In this document: in pieces, positions 35,121 to 43,529 of the stretch
Layout of the letters: each line of letters opens with the position of its first letter
Numbering within the stretch: position 1 is the stretch's first letter
IMG/VR virus record: IMGVR_UViG_3300031952_000004
Span: 45,586-109,585 of that record
Reading direction: 5' to 3' (one strand)
DNA from: a virus
DNA length: 64,000 nt
Program-made: the position numbers and the translations under genes
The notes under the pieces: generated by a model
What the model saw: only the letters and a program-made list of their open reading frames with translations
The model's database searches: none
Told to the model about the DNA's origin: nothing

Positions 35121-35762
35121 TTATTTGCGATAATTAACATCTCTATATCGGCGGTCGAATAAGACGATTCCTGATTGATGGTCGCACTCATGTTGTATTG
35201 CAAGTGCTTCTAAATCTTGTGAACAAGAAGTAAGTTCTTTAAAATTCTCATCTAAATATGTAATAGTAATATAGGTATATCTTTTTGTTGTTACGGAAAT
35301 TCCAGGAAAACTTAGACAACCTTCATTATTAACTCTAATAGGTCTATCGTGTTCAATAATTTTAGCATTAATCAAAATAAATTCATTGTATTGCATCTGT
35401 TTATTTTTGTCAACAAACTTTGGTATCTTAATATAAGAAATTTTCTTATTAATACCTATTTGATTGGCAGAAAGACCGATACCACCCTTATTAACTAAAG
35501 TATCTTTAAGGTCTCGAATAATGTCATCAACATCTTCTCCTTTTTCTACAAGAGCACAAGGCTTTTTTAATTCATTAATGTTTGTTATAATAGGAAAACC
35601 TGCTGGTTTTACTTCTATAAAAGTAGGTTTATAATCTTTTTCTAGCATTTTTTTTAATGCTTCTCTCTCTGATTTAGTTAAATAACCTTTTTCCATTTTG
35701 ACTTTTTGTTCTACTTTATAAATATCAAATTCTAATTGGTCTTTAAAAGTTTGTTTAATCAT
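35121..35762 (-). CDS. def: Peptide deformylase
   Basis: 213 aa; removes the N-formyl group from new proteins. All three motifs are present: GGIGLSANQIG (93-103), EGCLSFPG with metal-binding Cys149, and HECDH (191-195) with the two His ligands. It has an N-terminal extension of about 45 residues compared with typical enzymes. Phage deformylases are known mainly from marine and other large phages, where they may speed maturation of phage proteins. Neighbours are proteases and membrane proteins. It starts in an ATGA overlap with a 40-aa ORF. Confidence 0.9.
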   Translation of the reverse strand: MIKQTFKDQLEFDIYKVEQKVKMEKGYLTKSEREALKKMLEKDYKPTFIEVKPAGFPIITNINELKKPCALVEKGEDVDDIIRDLKDTLVNKGGIGLSANQIGINKKISYIKIPKFVDKNKQMQYNEFILINAKIIEHDRPIRVNNEGCLSFPGISVTTKRYTYITITYLDENFKELTSCSQDLEALAIQHECDHQSGIVLFDRRYRDVNYRK

Positions 35763-35881
35763 TTTTTGCTCCTTGCTCTTTTTAATAATTCTAAAATTAC
35801 ATCAGATTGCGTTATTCTTTTTGTTCTTTCGAGATACATCAATTCATCATAGTTTAATTTACTTAAAATTTTATCAATCAT
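35759..35881 (-). CDS. Small helical protein (40 aa)
   Basis: ATG at 35881 with AGGAGG eight or nine bases upstream (inside the previous gene end). The product is a basic amphipathic helix pair (ILSKLNYDELMYLERTKR, VILELLKRARSKK). ATGA overlap with the deformylase start supports coupled translation. Unknown function. Confidence 0.6.
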   Translation of the reverse strand: MIDKILSKLNYDELMYLERTKRITQSDVILELLKRARSKK

Positions 35882-35882
35882 T

Positions 35883-36317
35883 TTATTTTCCTCCTAAAAT
35901 TAATAAAATTGTTCCTATAATCATACCCCACCAATAGGTATAAGGTAATCCTAAGAACCATCTAAGATGCCATTCGATTTGTTGTTTACGAAATCTTCTC
36001 CAAGTGTAATGAGGATTAAACATGAACCATAAGGCATCTTCTACGACAAAAAACCAAGATACTAATCCTAAAACTTTTAATTCTGTTTTTAGACTACCTA
36101 ATTCGTTAATAAAACCTCCATGAAAAACAGTAATAAATAAAAGTAATAAATATATATGATAACCAGTTAATGGTTTTCCTCCTAATAAAGTTCTAAAGAA
36201 AACATTAATACGAAAAGTAGGAAGTTGTTTAGCCCATCCGTTTCTTCCTTCTACCTGTATTTCCCACAAAGCAGTTATAATAGCTAAGATTAATGTAAAG
36301 ATATAATATTTAATCAT
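35883..36317 (-). CDS. Four-segment membrane protein, unknown
   Basis: 144 aa with about four hydrophobic segments and conserved-looking aromatic motifs (HGGFINELGSL, FVVEDALWFMFNPHYTW, HLRWFLGLPYTYWWG). The clustered His/Trp/Asp near membrane edges suggests an enzyme-like membrane site, but no family was recognised. Overlaps the SprT-like gene by 4 bases. Confidence 0.65.
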   Translation of the reverse strand: MIKYYIFTLILAIITALWEIQVEGRNGWAKQLPTFRINVFFRTLLGGKPLTGYHIYLLLLFITVFHGGFINELGSLKTELKVLGLVSWFFVVEDALWFMFNPHYTWRRFRKQQIEWHLRWFLGLPYTYWWGMIIGTILLILGGK

Positions 36318-36892
36318 TCTTTTTCCTCGAATAGATTATTACAATTTAAACATTTAGCTTCCAAATAAGTAGCACACCTAATTGTAGTACATCCACAAGA
36401 ATATTTTTTCATCTTTGTAGGAGCAATTATTGTAAAATGAGTTTTTCTGTATAGTTTAAACGTAACTTCATTAGGTTTAATTTTTTCTATGATTTTCTTT
36501 AAATTATCAGATAAAGAAGTTAATCCCCATCCATGTCTTCCGTCTTTTTCTACGTTTAAACCGTAAATTTCTGCTCTTTCTTTAAATGCTTTATTGTGAT
36601 ATTGTTGTGAATTACAATCTTCAATCTTATCACAAGTATTAGAATAATGTACCATTTCATGAACTAAAGTTTCGATAGGATTATTATTTAATTCTTCTGC
36701 ACAAATATTAATTTCACTAATAGTTTGTTTACCTCGTTCCCATTTATTTTCCCAATGCCAACCAAGAACTTTTTGTCTACCTTTGGATTGAATGGTAATA
36801 ATAGGTCTAGGATATTTTAATTTAAATTCAATAGCTAGAGCATCATAGATTCTTTCTAATTCTTTAATAACTGGTATAATTGAATTATTCAT
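36314..36892 (-). CDS. SprT-like zinc metalloprotease
   Basis: 192 aa. LVHEMVHYSN (H78, E79, H82) is the SprT HExxH site, followed by a long helix with a third ligand candidate (NKAFKERAEIYGL) and a C-terminal four-cysteine zinc ribbon (YSCGCTTIRC ... KCLNCNN), the classical SprT architecture. Human SPRTN and related proteins cut DNA-protein crosslinks, so a DNA-repair role is possible. Overlaps the next upstream gene by 8 bases. Confidence 0.8.
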   Translation of the reverse strand: MNNSIIPVIKELERIYDALAIEFKLKYPRPIITIQSKGRQKVLGWHWENKWERGKQTISEINICAEELNNNPIETLVHEMVHYSNTCDKIEDCNSQQYHNKAFKERAEIYGLNVEKDGRHGWGLTSLSDNLKKIIEKIKPNEVTFKLYRKTHFTIIAPTKMKKYSCGCTTIRCATYLEAKCLNCNNLFEEKE

Positions 36893-37127
36893 TTTTCTTT
36901 TTATAAGTAGGAAATATACTGGGGAATTTTTTTCGTGCTATTCTCAATGCGATTAATCCCTGACATTTATGAATAGCTTCTGCAAATTCTTCTTTTTCAG
37001 AAGGATGTTGTTCTTCCAATTTAACAAAAGAATTATATGATTTAGTTAAATAATCCAATACTTGTTTTTCTAATTTAGTCAATTTTACTTTCTCCTTTTT
37101 CTCTAATAATATAAGTAAAGTACGCAA
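36885..37127 (-). CDS. Small helical protein, start uncertain
   Basis: 80 aa if started at 37127 inside the HNH gene; a TTG at 37079 with GGAG nine bases upstream would give a 64-residue product and fits the SD-in-endonuclease pattern seen at other junctions. Helical and charged (LEKQVLDYLTKSYNSF, EFAEAIHKCQGLIALRIARKK). The HxxCQxxxALRIARxxxP pattern is known from small phage proteins of unknown function. Confidence 0.6.
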   Translation of the reverse strand: MRTLLILLEKKEKVKLTKLEKQVLDYLTKSYNSFVKLEEQHPSEKEEFAEAIHKCQGLIALRIARKKFPSIFPTYKKKNE

Positions 37128-37764
37128 ACCAATAATCTCTGTTAAAATTTGCTATGGAATTACAGCTCTTACATGTAGTTATTAAATTCTCCTCTGCACA
37201 ATGTTCTTTATTATAATCTATGTGATGTACAGTATTTCCCTTCTTATTACATCTTTGGCAAGTATAATTATCTCTTTTTAGAATTAATGTTTTTAATTCA
37301 TCATCAAATTCAAATGGATAAGGCAAATTACTTATTCCTTCTTGCCAATTGGGATGATTTTTACCTTTAAATAAAATAGGTTGCAAATTAGTCCAATAAC
37401 ATTCTTGACATCTCGTTGATTGCCAACTAATCAATTTTTTACAATCCACGCAGTAGTTAGATTTAGTAGAACGCCCATCAATATAATTATGAACATTTTC
37501 AGGATTTTTAAAAAACTCTTTCATAGATTTACTATTAGCACAACCTCTGCATCTTCCTTGACCGTAATATCCCGATTGATATGTAATTTCTTTTTTACAA
37601 TCTACACAATAGTATTTTTTCATGGTTCTACCATCTATCAATCTACGTTGATTCTTTTGAGTCGCACAAGAACCACATTTGTTTGCATAATCGCAGATTA
37701 ATTTTCCACAATCCATGCAATGGTGATTTTTGATATAATGCTTTTTATATAATTTTACTTTCAT
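37075..37764 (-). CDS. HNH homing endonuclease with zinc knuckles
   Basis: 229 aa. Four knuckles precede the core: CMDCGKLICDYANKCGSC, CVDCKKEITYQ...RCRGC, CVDCKKLISWQ...CQEC, each separated by YIDGR-type spacers. The core has CQRCNKKG, TVHHIDYNKE, LITTCKSCN and NFNRDYWFAYF. All catalytic residues are present. It lies between the SbcC-like gene and the helical gene downstream, overlapping the former by 20 bases. The final codons include AAAGGAGAAAG, serving as SD for the gene after it. Confidence 0.88.
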   Translation of the reverse strand: MKVKLYKKHYIKNHHCMDCGKLICDYANKCGSCATQKNQRRLIDGRTMKKYYCVDCKKEITYQSGYYGQGRCRGCANSKSMKEFFKNPENVHNYIDGRSTKSNYCVDCKKLISWQSTRCQECYWTNLQPILFKGKNHPNWQEGISNLPYPFEFDDELKTLILKRDNYTCQRCNKKGNTVHHIDYNKEHCAEENLITTCKSCNSIANFNRDYWFAYFTYIIREKGESKID

Positions 37765-39211
37765 TATTTTCTCTAATAATATTTATCTGTTTTACATTTT
37801 CTAATTCAGTATTTATATCTTGTTTAACTATGATAAATTGAAATCCTAAAGTTTTTAACATATCTACTAATTGTTTAAAATTTTTATTGTCAATTACGTT
37901 CATTCCATCGTCACAAAGTATGACTCCATTAGTTATATTTTTCTGATAAAGAATTCCCAATTTAAAAATAATATTTAAAAAACAACATTGACCACTACTT
38001 AATTGAGAATATTTTAATAATTGACTATTATCCATAATTAATAAAAAATCTTTATCTGCAACAAATTTAACAGATATGTTAATGGACTGTAATAAATTAT
38101 TAATTATTATTTGTAACGATTCTAACCATGTTTTGATATATACGCCAGCAAATAAATCAAGTATTTTTATTGCTTCATCATAGATAACAATATCTGCTTT
38201 TGTGTATTTATAATCCTTAAACTGAAAAGCTCCTTTTAATCTTATTAATTTTTCTCTTGCTTTACCTTCTTTATTACGAAGAGCTGACAAAGTATCATCA
38301 TAATATTCTATAGATTCTTCTTCAGATTCTAATTGTTTTTTATATTGTTCTATAGTATGGTTTAATTGTTCTATTTCTTGGTACACTCCTGTTTTATCGG
38401 GTTTATTCTTTGGAGTAATCTTCTCGCATTTCGTCTTGAGAACAGGACATATACCTTCATCTACCTTTTTCATTTCTTGCTGTTTGTAATAAATAATTTT
38501 TTCTCTACTTTGTATTTCGCTTCTAAGAGAATTAATAATTCCTTGTTGTATACCTTTTTCTTTTTCTAATTTTAAAAAATCATTTTTCATCTCATTTAAT
38601 GAAGCGATTAACAAGTCTAATCGCTTCACCGAAAGATAGTGTTTATATAATTTCTTATCTATCGAATATCGTTCTCTTTCTACTTTTTTGGCTAATAATT
38701 TAGTTCTTATTTCGGTAAAATAAGATTCGATAAAATTCATTAAAGATTTCCTGAGCGATACAATACCTAAATCTAATGTATTTATTCCATTTTTTAAATC
38801 GCAACATCTATATTGTCTAAAAAAATTAATATCTCCGAAAGTTTCGTTTATTAAATTTTGTTTAATACTTGCTGTGTTTGCTTGAATTTCTTTTTCATTA
38901 AGGAAAATCTGTAATTCAGAAGGTATTTTTCTTATTATTCTGTAATTTTCGTTGTTATTGGTTATTTCTAAAGTAACTGAACTTTCTTTTTCTCCAAATC
39001 TTATAAGGTCAACTAATTTTAATCCTTCCTCTACATATCCGTAGAGGCAGAATAAAATAGCACGCAATACTAATGTAGATTTTCCGCTACCATTTCCTGA
39101 TTCTGAAGGACTGTCCAAATTTTTCCCAGAAATAATATTAATCTTATCAAAATCAACCTGAGCTGATTTGATAAGTTGGAGGTTTTGTATTTTTAAGGAT
39201 TTTATAATCAT
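37745..39211 (-). CDS. SbcC/Rad50-like recombination ATPase (gp46-type)
   Basis: 488 aa, shorter than T4 gp46 or SbcC. Walker A GNGSGKST (39-46), two coiled-coil arms, zinc hook CPVLKTKC near 254-261, ABC signature QLSSGQ near 405, and Walker B VILCDDG near 433 with D-loop INVIDN. With the SbcD-like nuclease at 40897 it would form the end-processing complex used in phage recombination and replication. Two small genes and an HNH gene lie between the two. Codon and base use match neighbours. Confidence 0.87.
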   Translation of the reverse strand: MIIKSLKIQNLQLIKSAQVDFDKINIISGKNLDSPSESGNGSGKSTLVLRAILFCLYGYVEEGLKLVDLIRFGEKESSVTLEITNNNENYRIIRKIPSELQIFLNEKEIQANTASIKQNLINETFGDINFFRQYRCCDLKNGINTLDLGIVSLRKSLMNFIESYFTEIRTKLLAKKVERERYSIDKKLYKHYLSVKRLDLLIASLNEMKNDFLKLEKEKGIQQGIINSLRSEIQSREKIIYYKQQEMKKVDEGICPVLKTKCEKITPKNKPDKTGVYQEIEQLNHTIEQYKKQLESEEESIEYYDDTLSALRNKEGKAREKLIRLKGAFQFKDYKYTKADIVIYDEAIKILDLFAGVYIKTWLESLQIIINNLLQSINISVKFVADKDFLLIMDNSQLLKYSQLSSGQCCFLNIIFKLGILYQKNITNGVILCDDGMNVIDNKNFKQLVDMLKTLGFQFIIVKQDINTELENVKQINIIRENNESKII

Positions 39212-39212
39212 C

Positions 39213-39488
39213 TTATCTAAAATAATATTCGGTTAAAAATTTAAATTCTTTTTTCTTATTTTTGTATCGTTTATCTATTAAAGCACAAATAATGTCATAG
39301 GTATAATCATAATTTCTTCCTAATTTAAATTTACAAATAAAGTAATGACCTAATTCATGTACAATTGTTTCTATTTTATCTTTTAAAGATAATTTCTTTT
39401 GAATTCTAATAGTATTATTTAAATAGTCATAAACCCCTATAAATTTATTCCCCTGCCAAACATCTTTTACGAACTTTATTTTAAACAT
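39213..39488 (-). CDS. Small HExxH zincin-like protein
   Basis: 91 aa with TIVHELGHYF (H44, E45, H48), the zinc-peptidase site of ImmA/IrrE-like or archaeal-type minimal peptidases. A third ligand may be a Tyr/Asp in the following helix. Adjacent to SbcC-like gene with 1 base spacing. Could be a phage anti-regulator protease, but the family cannot be fixed from this short sequence. Confidence 0.65.
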   Translation of the reverse strand: MFKIKFVKDVWQGNKFIGVYDYLNNTIRIQKKLSLKDKIETIVHELGHYFICKFKLGRNYDYTYDIICALIDKRYKNKKKEFKFLTEYYFR

Positions 39489-40020
39489 TTTCTATTTTTT
39501 CTATAAAATAATATCCATCTCTTATTAAAGTTACATAAGATAATTTACAAACTTCTCTTGCGTCAAAAGGAGCAGTAATTATATGAATTCCATTCTTTGA
39601 TAAATGAGATTCTTTGATAATACCATTGAAGTTTCCAATTATAGTATGAACTTCCTCAATTTCAGTTCTAGTATTTGCGTCTACATCAAACATAAAATTA
39701 TTTTCTGCTTTACATTCGGGTTGTAATAATGCTGTTTTCCAAAGAGAATCAATACAGCCATCAAATTGCGAGGTTTCTATAAGTTTATGTAACATCCAGA
39801 TTCTTGCTTTTTTAGTATCTCTTGCATTAACTGTATGATGAATTGTCCAAATTCCACCTAATTTTTTACATTTTTCTCTTAATAAAAATAAATCTAAATT
39901 ATAATCATTAATAATTACTCTAATACATTCGTTAGTTAAATTGGGATTATTTTTTCTTCTTCTAAAAGCTAATAATAAATGTACCATATTTCTTATAGGT
40001 CTATCTTCATGATTTGCCAT
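39481..40020 (-). CDS. Conserved phage protein, possible polymerase/primase-like fold
   Basis: 179 aa. WTIHHTVNARDTKKARIWM, WKTALLQPECKAENNFMFDVD and SKNGIHIITAPFD are patterns shared by a conserved phage family. The FDVD followed by a GIHIIT strand recalls archaeo-eukaryotic primase folds (DxD then sxH), which is only a hint. Overlaps the zincin gene by 8 bases. Role unknown, in a replication/repair neighbourhood. Confidence 0.6.
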   Translation of the reverse strand: MANHEDRPIRNMVHLLLAFRRRKNNPNLTNECIRVIINDYNLDLFLLREKCKKLGGIWTIHHTVNARDTKKARIWMLHKLIETSQFDGCIDSLWKTALLQPECKAENNFMFDVDANTRTEIEEVHTIIGNFNGIIKESHLSKNGIHIITAPFDAREVCKLSYVTLIRDGYYFIEKIENV

Positions 40021-40416
40021 TTATTCGACCTCTTTTTGTAAAATTTCCGTAATTTTAGGGTCTATTTTTTGATTATTTAAATAATTCTTAAAACTTTCCT
40101 TAAAAGAAGTCATTTCGGTACGTATACTTTTTTCGGTACTATCCGAAATAACTTCAAACGATGTTTCATACTTAAATGTCGCAAATTTTGTATCATAATT
40201 ACGACATAAAGGAAGAAATTCTCTATAACTTTCAAAATCAAGGATTTTGACTTTAACTTTGGTATTTGGTGGTAATTTATCTAAATAAGTTTGACATTGA
40301 GCTAAATTTAAGGCATTTTTGCCCTGTTTTAGCCCCGTAGAGCTACTTTTTTTAGTTAAAGCATCATTCTTACTACCTTCAATTTGATTGTTTTTATCTA
40401 AGTCGTTGTCTGACAT
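40021..40416 (-). CDS. Unknown acidic protein
   Basis: 131 aa from the ATG at 40416; the alternative start at 40434 lies deeper in the HNH gene and has no SD. The chosen start has GGGAG eleven bases upstream, contained in the HNH gene. A disordered Asn/Lys/Ser-rich N-terminus (to about residue 35) precedes a mixed domain with KVKVKILDFESYREFLPLC. Unknown. Confidence 0.6.
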   Translation of the reverse strand: MSDNDLDKNNQIEGSKNDALTKKSSSTGLKQGKNALNLAQCQTYLDKLPPNTKVKVKILDFESYREFLPLCRNYDTKFATFKYETSFEVISDSTEKSIRTEMTSFKESFKNYLNNQKIDPKITEILQKEVE

Positions 40417-40895
40417 ATAGTTAAGTTCTCCCATTTGGGTTTTATATATTTCAAACCTATTTCTATCATTTCCTCATATGTTAAAATATTACTTTTCATC
40501 GTATTACAAATTCTGCAAGCCCATACAATATTATCAATAGTATATCCTAATTTTGGATTTTTCTTATCAACTTGAAGACTATATTTTCCTTTTATTTCTT
40601 TAAATATTTTTTCAGAAATTCCACAATATGTACATTTATGGGGTTCATTCCAAAATTTTCTAAATTCTTTTAAAGTACAATATTTTTTGTTTAATTTTTC
40701 TGACCTTAATCTTAATGCACCCCATCTCAGTTTAGCATAATCTGGAATTGTTTTTGTTCTTCGTATTAAATTTAATTTCCTATAAATAATTCTATGACAA
40801 TCATTAGAACAATATATTTTTTTAGATATACTTGTTAAAAATTCTTTTTTACAAATTGGACAAATTTTGGATTGCAATTCTTTTTTAATATACAT
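40398..40895 (-). CDS. HNH endonuclease with C2H2-like and Cx2C knuckles
   Basis: 165 aa from the ATG at 40895, next to the SbcD-like stop; an upstream start would overlap that gene by 62 bases. ICPICKKEF ... YCSNDCHRI forms the first knuckle, then HKCTYCG, LQVDKKNPKLGYTIDNIVWACRICN and SNILTYEEM form the HNH core. Unlike other members here it has Asp in the VDKKNPKLGYT motif, the typical variant of many phage HNH proteins. Sits between SbcD-like and a 131-aa gene and carries GGGAGAAC, the SD of the next gene. Confidence 0.83.
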   Translation of the reverse strand: MYIKKELQSKICPICKKEFLTSISKKIYCSNDCHRIIYRKLNLIRRTKTIPDYAKLRWGALRLRSEKLNKKYCTLKEFRKFWNEPHKCTYCGISEKIFKEIKGKYSLQVDKKNPKLGYTIDNIVWACRICNTMKSNILTYEEMIEIGLKYIKPKWENLTICQTTT

Positions 40896-40896
40896 A

Positions 40897-41514
40897 TTAT
40901 TCCTTACTAAGTTCAATCTGTACCATAGGGATAGGAGTTTTAAGAGGTATGAAATCAACCTTTTCTTGAGAAGTATTATAATTAGTAATCAAAGCCACTA
41001 ATTTATATTTATCTTTGGCTTCATCAAAATTAACAAAACGACAACTTCCTAAATGTATTATATTAGGGTCAAAAGAATGTAAATGTCCCAAAAAAATAAG
41101 CAAATAATAATTTTTTAAATCTTTTATAGATATTTTAGCACCATAATTTTTAGAAGATTCTTTTACAGAAAAATGTCCACAATAAAGATGATTTTCATCT
41201 CTAATTTCTTTTACTATAGTAACGTTAGGAGAAAGTATTCCATAAATATCTACAGAAGATAACTCTAATGTTTCACTTTCATGACTTTGTGCAGCCAGCA
41301 AAATAATTTTTCTATTTCCTAATTTCCGAATAAACCTCCCTAAACAATTAAGTTCGGAAGCAGTTGGTTTATTGTTATCAAAATTATCGCCTAAACTAAT
41401 TATATGAGTAACAGAATATTTATTACATAATTCTACAATTTCTTGTAAAATTATTTCACATTCTTTTAAATTATTTTGGTTTATGTGTAAATCCCCAAAA
41501 ATTAAATAAGTCAT
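40897..41514 (-). CDS. SbcD-like nuclease (gp47-type), diverged
   Basis: 205 aa. FGDLHIN (D, H), SLGDNFDNNKP (D), and FLGHLH (GHxH) match metallophosphoesterase motifs. The third motif, normally GNHD, is AAQSHES here, so the Asn is replaced, and activity may be altered or the fold diverged. It probably pairs with the SbcC-like ATPase; the truncated size lacks the C-terminal capping domain of SbcD. Its SD is provided by the end of the upstream HNH gene (GGAGAACTAG-ATG). Confidence 0.75.
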   Translation of the reverse strand: MTYLIFGDLHINQNNLKECEIILQEIVELCNKYSVTHIISLGDNFDNNKPTASELNCLGRFIRKLGNRKIILLAAQSHESETLELSSVDIYGILSPNVTIVKEIRDENHLYCGHFSVKESSKNYGAKISIKDLKNYYLLIFLGHLHSFDPNIIHLGSCRFVNFDEAKDKYKLVALITNYNTSQEKVDFIPLKTPIPMVQIELSKE

Positions 41515-42243
41515 CTAGTTCTCCATAATATAAGTAAAATAAACATACCAATAGTCTCTGCCAGTATTGGTTTTATTATGACATTTATGACATAAGGTAA
41601 TTAAATTATCTTCCTTACAATTTTTTTTATTATAATCAATATGATGAATTGAAAGTTTTTTCTTTAAATCTTTTAATTCTTGTGTTTGCGTTTTGTTACA
41701 TAACTGACATTTGTGGCTGTCTCTTTTAAGAATCTTAGTTTTTAATTTTTCATTCCATTGTTGATTATATGGTTCTTTGCCATTTCCATCAATATACATT
41801 GGATTTTTCTTTCCTAATTTATGGAAGCGTTCATTACAAGACTTACAACGTTTAACTTTGTAGGATTTGGCTCTATTTCCACAATCAATACAGATAGATT
41901 TACCGCCAGTCCATGTAGGCGAATTAATCCCCATTAATAATTTTAATATTGGAGAATCATTATAACATTGTTTATTACAATAATTATGTTGATTATGTTT
42001 TAATTGATATGGATAAATTAATATAGATTTTTTACAAGTAAAACATTTAACTCTTATCAATCCTTTATAACTCGGATTTGATTTCCCACTTAATGTTTTT
42101 ACATAACACTTTTGACATCTTTTTGATTTATAAATAGATTTTGCATTTCCGCATTTGCAGAAATATTTTTTCATTGTTCTACCATCTTTATAAGATGGAT
42201 TATTTTTCCCTACATTAATATGATAACCCTTACGAGTATTCAT
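41515..42243 (-). CDS. HNH homing endonuclease with zinc knuckles
   Basis: 242 aa. Knuckles: KCGNAKSIYKSKRCQKC, CFTCKKSI, CIDCGNRAKSYKVKRCKSC, each after NPSYKG / MYIDGNG-like spacers; core: CQLCNKTQ, SIHHIDYNKKN, LITLCHKCHN, NTGRDYWYVYF, ending IMEN. Catalytic residues are present. It follows a tag-ATG junction at 42243/42244 and its last codons ATGGAGAACTAG-ATG are identical to those at 34958 and provide the SD of the SbcD-like gene. Confidence 0.88.
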   Translation of the reverse strand: MNTRKGYHINVGKNNPSYKDGRTMKKYFCKCGNAKSIYKSKRCQKCYVKTLSGKSNPSYKGLIRVKCFTCKKSILIYPYQLKHNQHNYCNKQCYNDSPILKLLMGINSPTWTGGKSICIDCGNRAKSYKVKRCKSCNERFHKLGKKNPMYIDGNGKEPYNQQWNEKLKTKILKRDSHKCQLCNKTQTQELKDLKKKLSIHHIDYNKKNCKEDNLITLCHKCHNKTNTGRDYWYVYFTYIMEN

Positions 42244-42513
42244 CTAAGCGTTTCCTATTTGTTCTACTTCTTTATTAATAATTTTATTTTTTATTTTTTC
42301 ACGTTTATCTTTTTGAATTTGCGTCTTAGGATTTCTGTTCCAAATTTTTCTTGAATTTGAATAAATATCACATGCTTGATTACATTTAGTACAAATATAA
42401 TAACAAGTACCTATTATCATATTCTTAGGATTATCTCCAAAAAAATCGGGAGACATACTAATTTTTACTTTAGCATTACAACATAAAGATTTTAAATTAT
42501 TTTTCTTTTTCAT
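42244..42513 (-). CDS. Zinc-binding small protein, unknown
   Basis: 89 aa from the ATG at 42513, which has GGAGG upstream (ttggaggattcgata-ATG) inside a small ORF; a longer reading from 42585 lacks SD. LCCNAKVKISM and YICTKCNQACDIYS form a CCNA...CxxC zinc site like that of many phage proteins. Lys-rich tail. Overlaps the 52-aa ORF by 17 bases. Confidence 0.7.
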   Translation of the reverse strand: MKKKNNLKSLCCNAKVKISMSPDFFGDNPKNMIIGTCYYICTKCNQACDIYSNSRKIWNRNPKTQIQKDKREKIKNKIINKEVEQIGNA

Positions 42514-42655
42514 TATCGAATCCTCCAAATATGTCTTTAAAAAAATCAGGAATATTCTTATCTTGACATTTAGCACATAATCCATTTTTAAGTGCGGTAA
42601 AATTATTACATTTTTTACAACAATCTAGATAAAAGACATCTTCGTTATAAGGCAT
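42497..42655 (-). CDS. Small zinc-binding protein (52 aa)
   Basis: ORF of 52 codons with CCKKCNNFTALKNGLCAKC, a complete four-cysteine knuckle, then PDFFKDIFGGF. It begins 11 bases inside the RNA ligase gene and ends inside the next gene start. Short but with a clear metal site, so it is probably real. Confidence 0.6.
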   Translation of the reverse strand: MPYNEDVFYLDCCKKCNNFTALKNGLCAKCQDKNIPDFFKDIFGGFDNEKEK

Positions 42656-43220
42656 CTTTTCCTTTTTCGTCGTTTTCTATAGTTTTTTTGAAATAAACAT
42701 TAGCAGATTTATGATAAATAATAATTCCTTCGGGATTCGCAAATCTAGTTGAAGATGAAGCATAACTTCCTGTATTTTTTAAATTAGTCAAAACGTTTTC
42801 TATTTGAAAAGTATCAAATATTCCTTCATAAAGAATAGGTACGACATAACAACATTCAGGACAGTATTCTTGTTTATCTTTTAGAGGAATATCTTTATCT
42901 TTTATCCACCTACTAACATTAAATAAAGAAAATCTTTTTTCTTGTAAATTATACCCTCTTTGTATTTCCTTGCCCCAAAACTCTCCATAATGATAACCTT
43001 TACCTAATTTTAATAATTCTTCTTTATTATCCATTACCCAATGCCAAAATCCATGATTATCGTTATGGTCGTCTAACCATTTATTTTTACTTCCTGCATA
43101 AATATTATTATTTTCATCAATAAAGATAAGTCCGCATGTGCCATCAATTTTTTCTGTAATAATAATATCTCTACTTAATCTTGGTATTTTAGGGAATCCT
43201 CTAAATTCTGGTAATATCAT
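42645..43220 (-). CDS. RNA ligase family protein
   Basis: 191 aa. Nucleotidyltransferase motif I is TEKIDGTCG with the lysine K24 that takes the AMP; motif IIIa-like GEFWGK, motif IV PEGIIIY and motif V VYFKKT follow in order. So it is a covalent nucleotidyltransferase of the RNA ligase type, likely able to seal RNA breaks, for example tRNA cut by host defence. Residues NECPECC-like CxxC (EYCPECC) add a metal site. The C-terminal OB-type extension of longer ligases is missing. Confidence 0.8.
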   Translation of the reverse strand: MILPEFRGFPKIPRLSRDIIITEKIDGTCGLIFIDENNNIYAGSKNKWLDDHNDNHGFWHWVMDNKEELLKLGKGYHYGEFWGKEIQRGYNLQEKRFSLFNVSRWIKDKDIPLKDKQEYCPECCYVVPILYEGIFDTFQIENVLTNLKNTGSYASSSTRFANPEGIIIYHKSANVYFKKTIENDEKGKDAL

Positions 43221-43519
43221 TTGATTTCCTTTTTTCTAGGAGAAGAATTATAAATATTCATAATTTCTTCAGTAACTTTATTTAAATTTTGTAATCTTAA
43301 TTCAAATATTTTATCCATAATCATTTTACATGTAGGGCAAATTTGTTTTATTTCTTTCTCTACATACTTTATATAACATTCGTAAGCACTATAATAATCA
43401 TTTATATTTTCATATTTCTTAGGGTCTGGAGAAGGATTTTCTGGAGAAGAACTATATAATGTATGAAAATTATTTTCTTTTAGGGGTTGCGAACACAAAT
43501 CGCAATAATTTACAAGCAT
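43217..43519 (-). CDS. Small zinc-binding protein, unknown
   Basis: 100 aa with YCDLCSQPL at the N-terminus and ICPTCKMIMDK near residue 60, forming a split four-cysteine site, and a helical C-terminus. It overlaps the RNA ligase start by 4 bases. Not recognised. Confidence 0.65.
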   Translation of the reverse strand: MLVNYCDLCSQPLKENNFHTLYSSSPENPSPDPKKYENINDYYSAYECYIKYVEKEIKQICPTCKMIMDKIFELRLQNLNKVTEEIMNIYNSSPRKKEIK

Positions 43520-43529
43520 CGTTTCTCCT

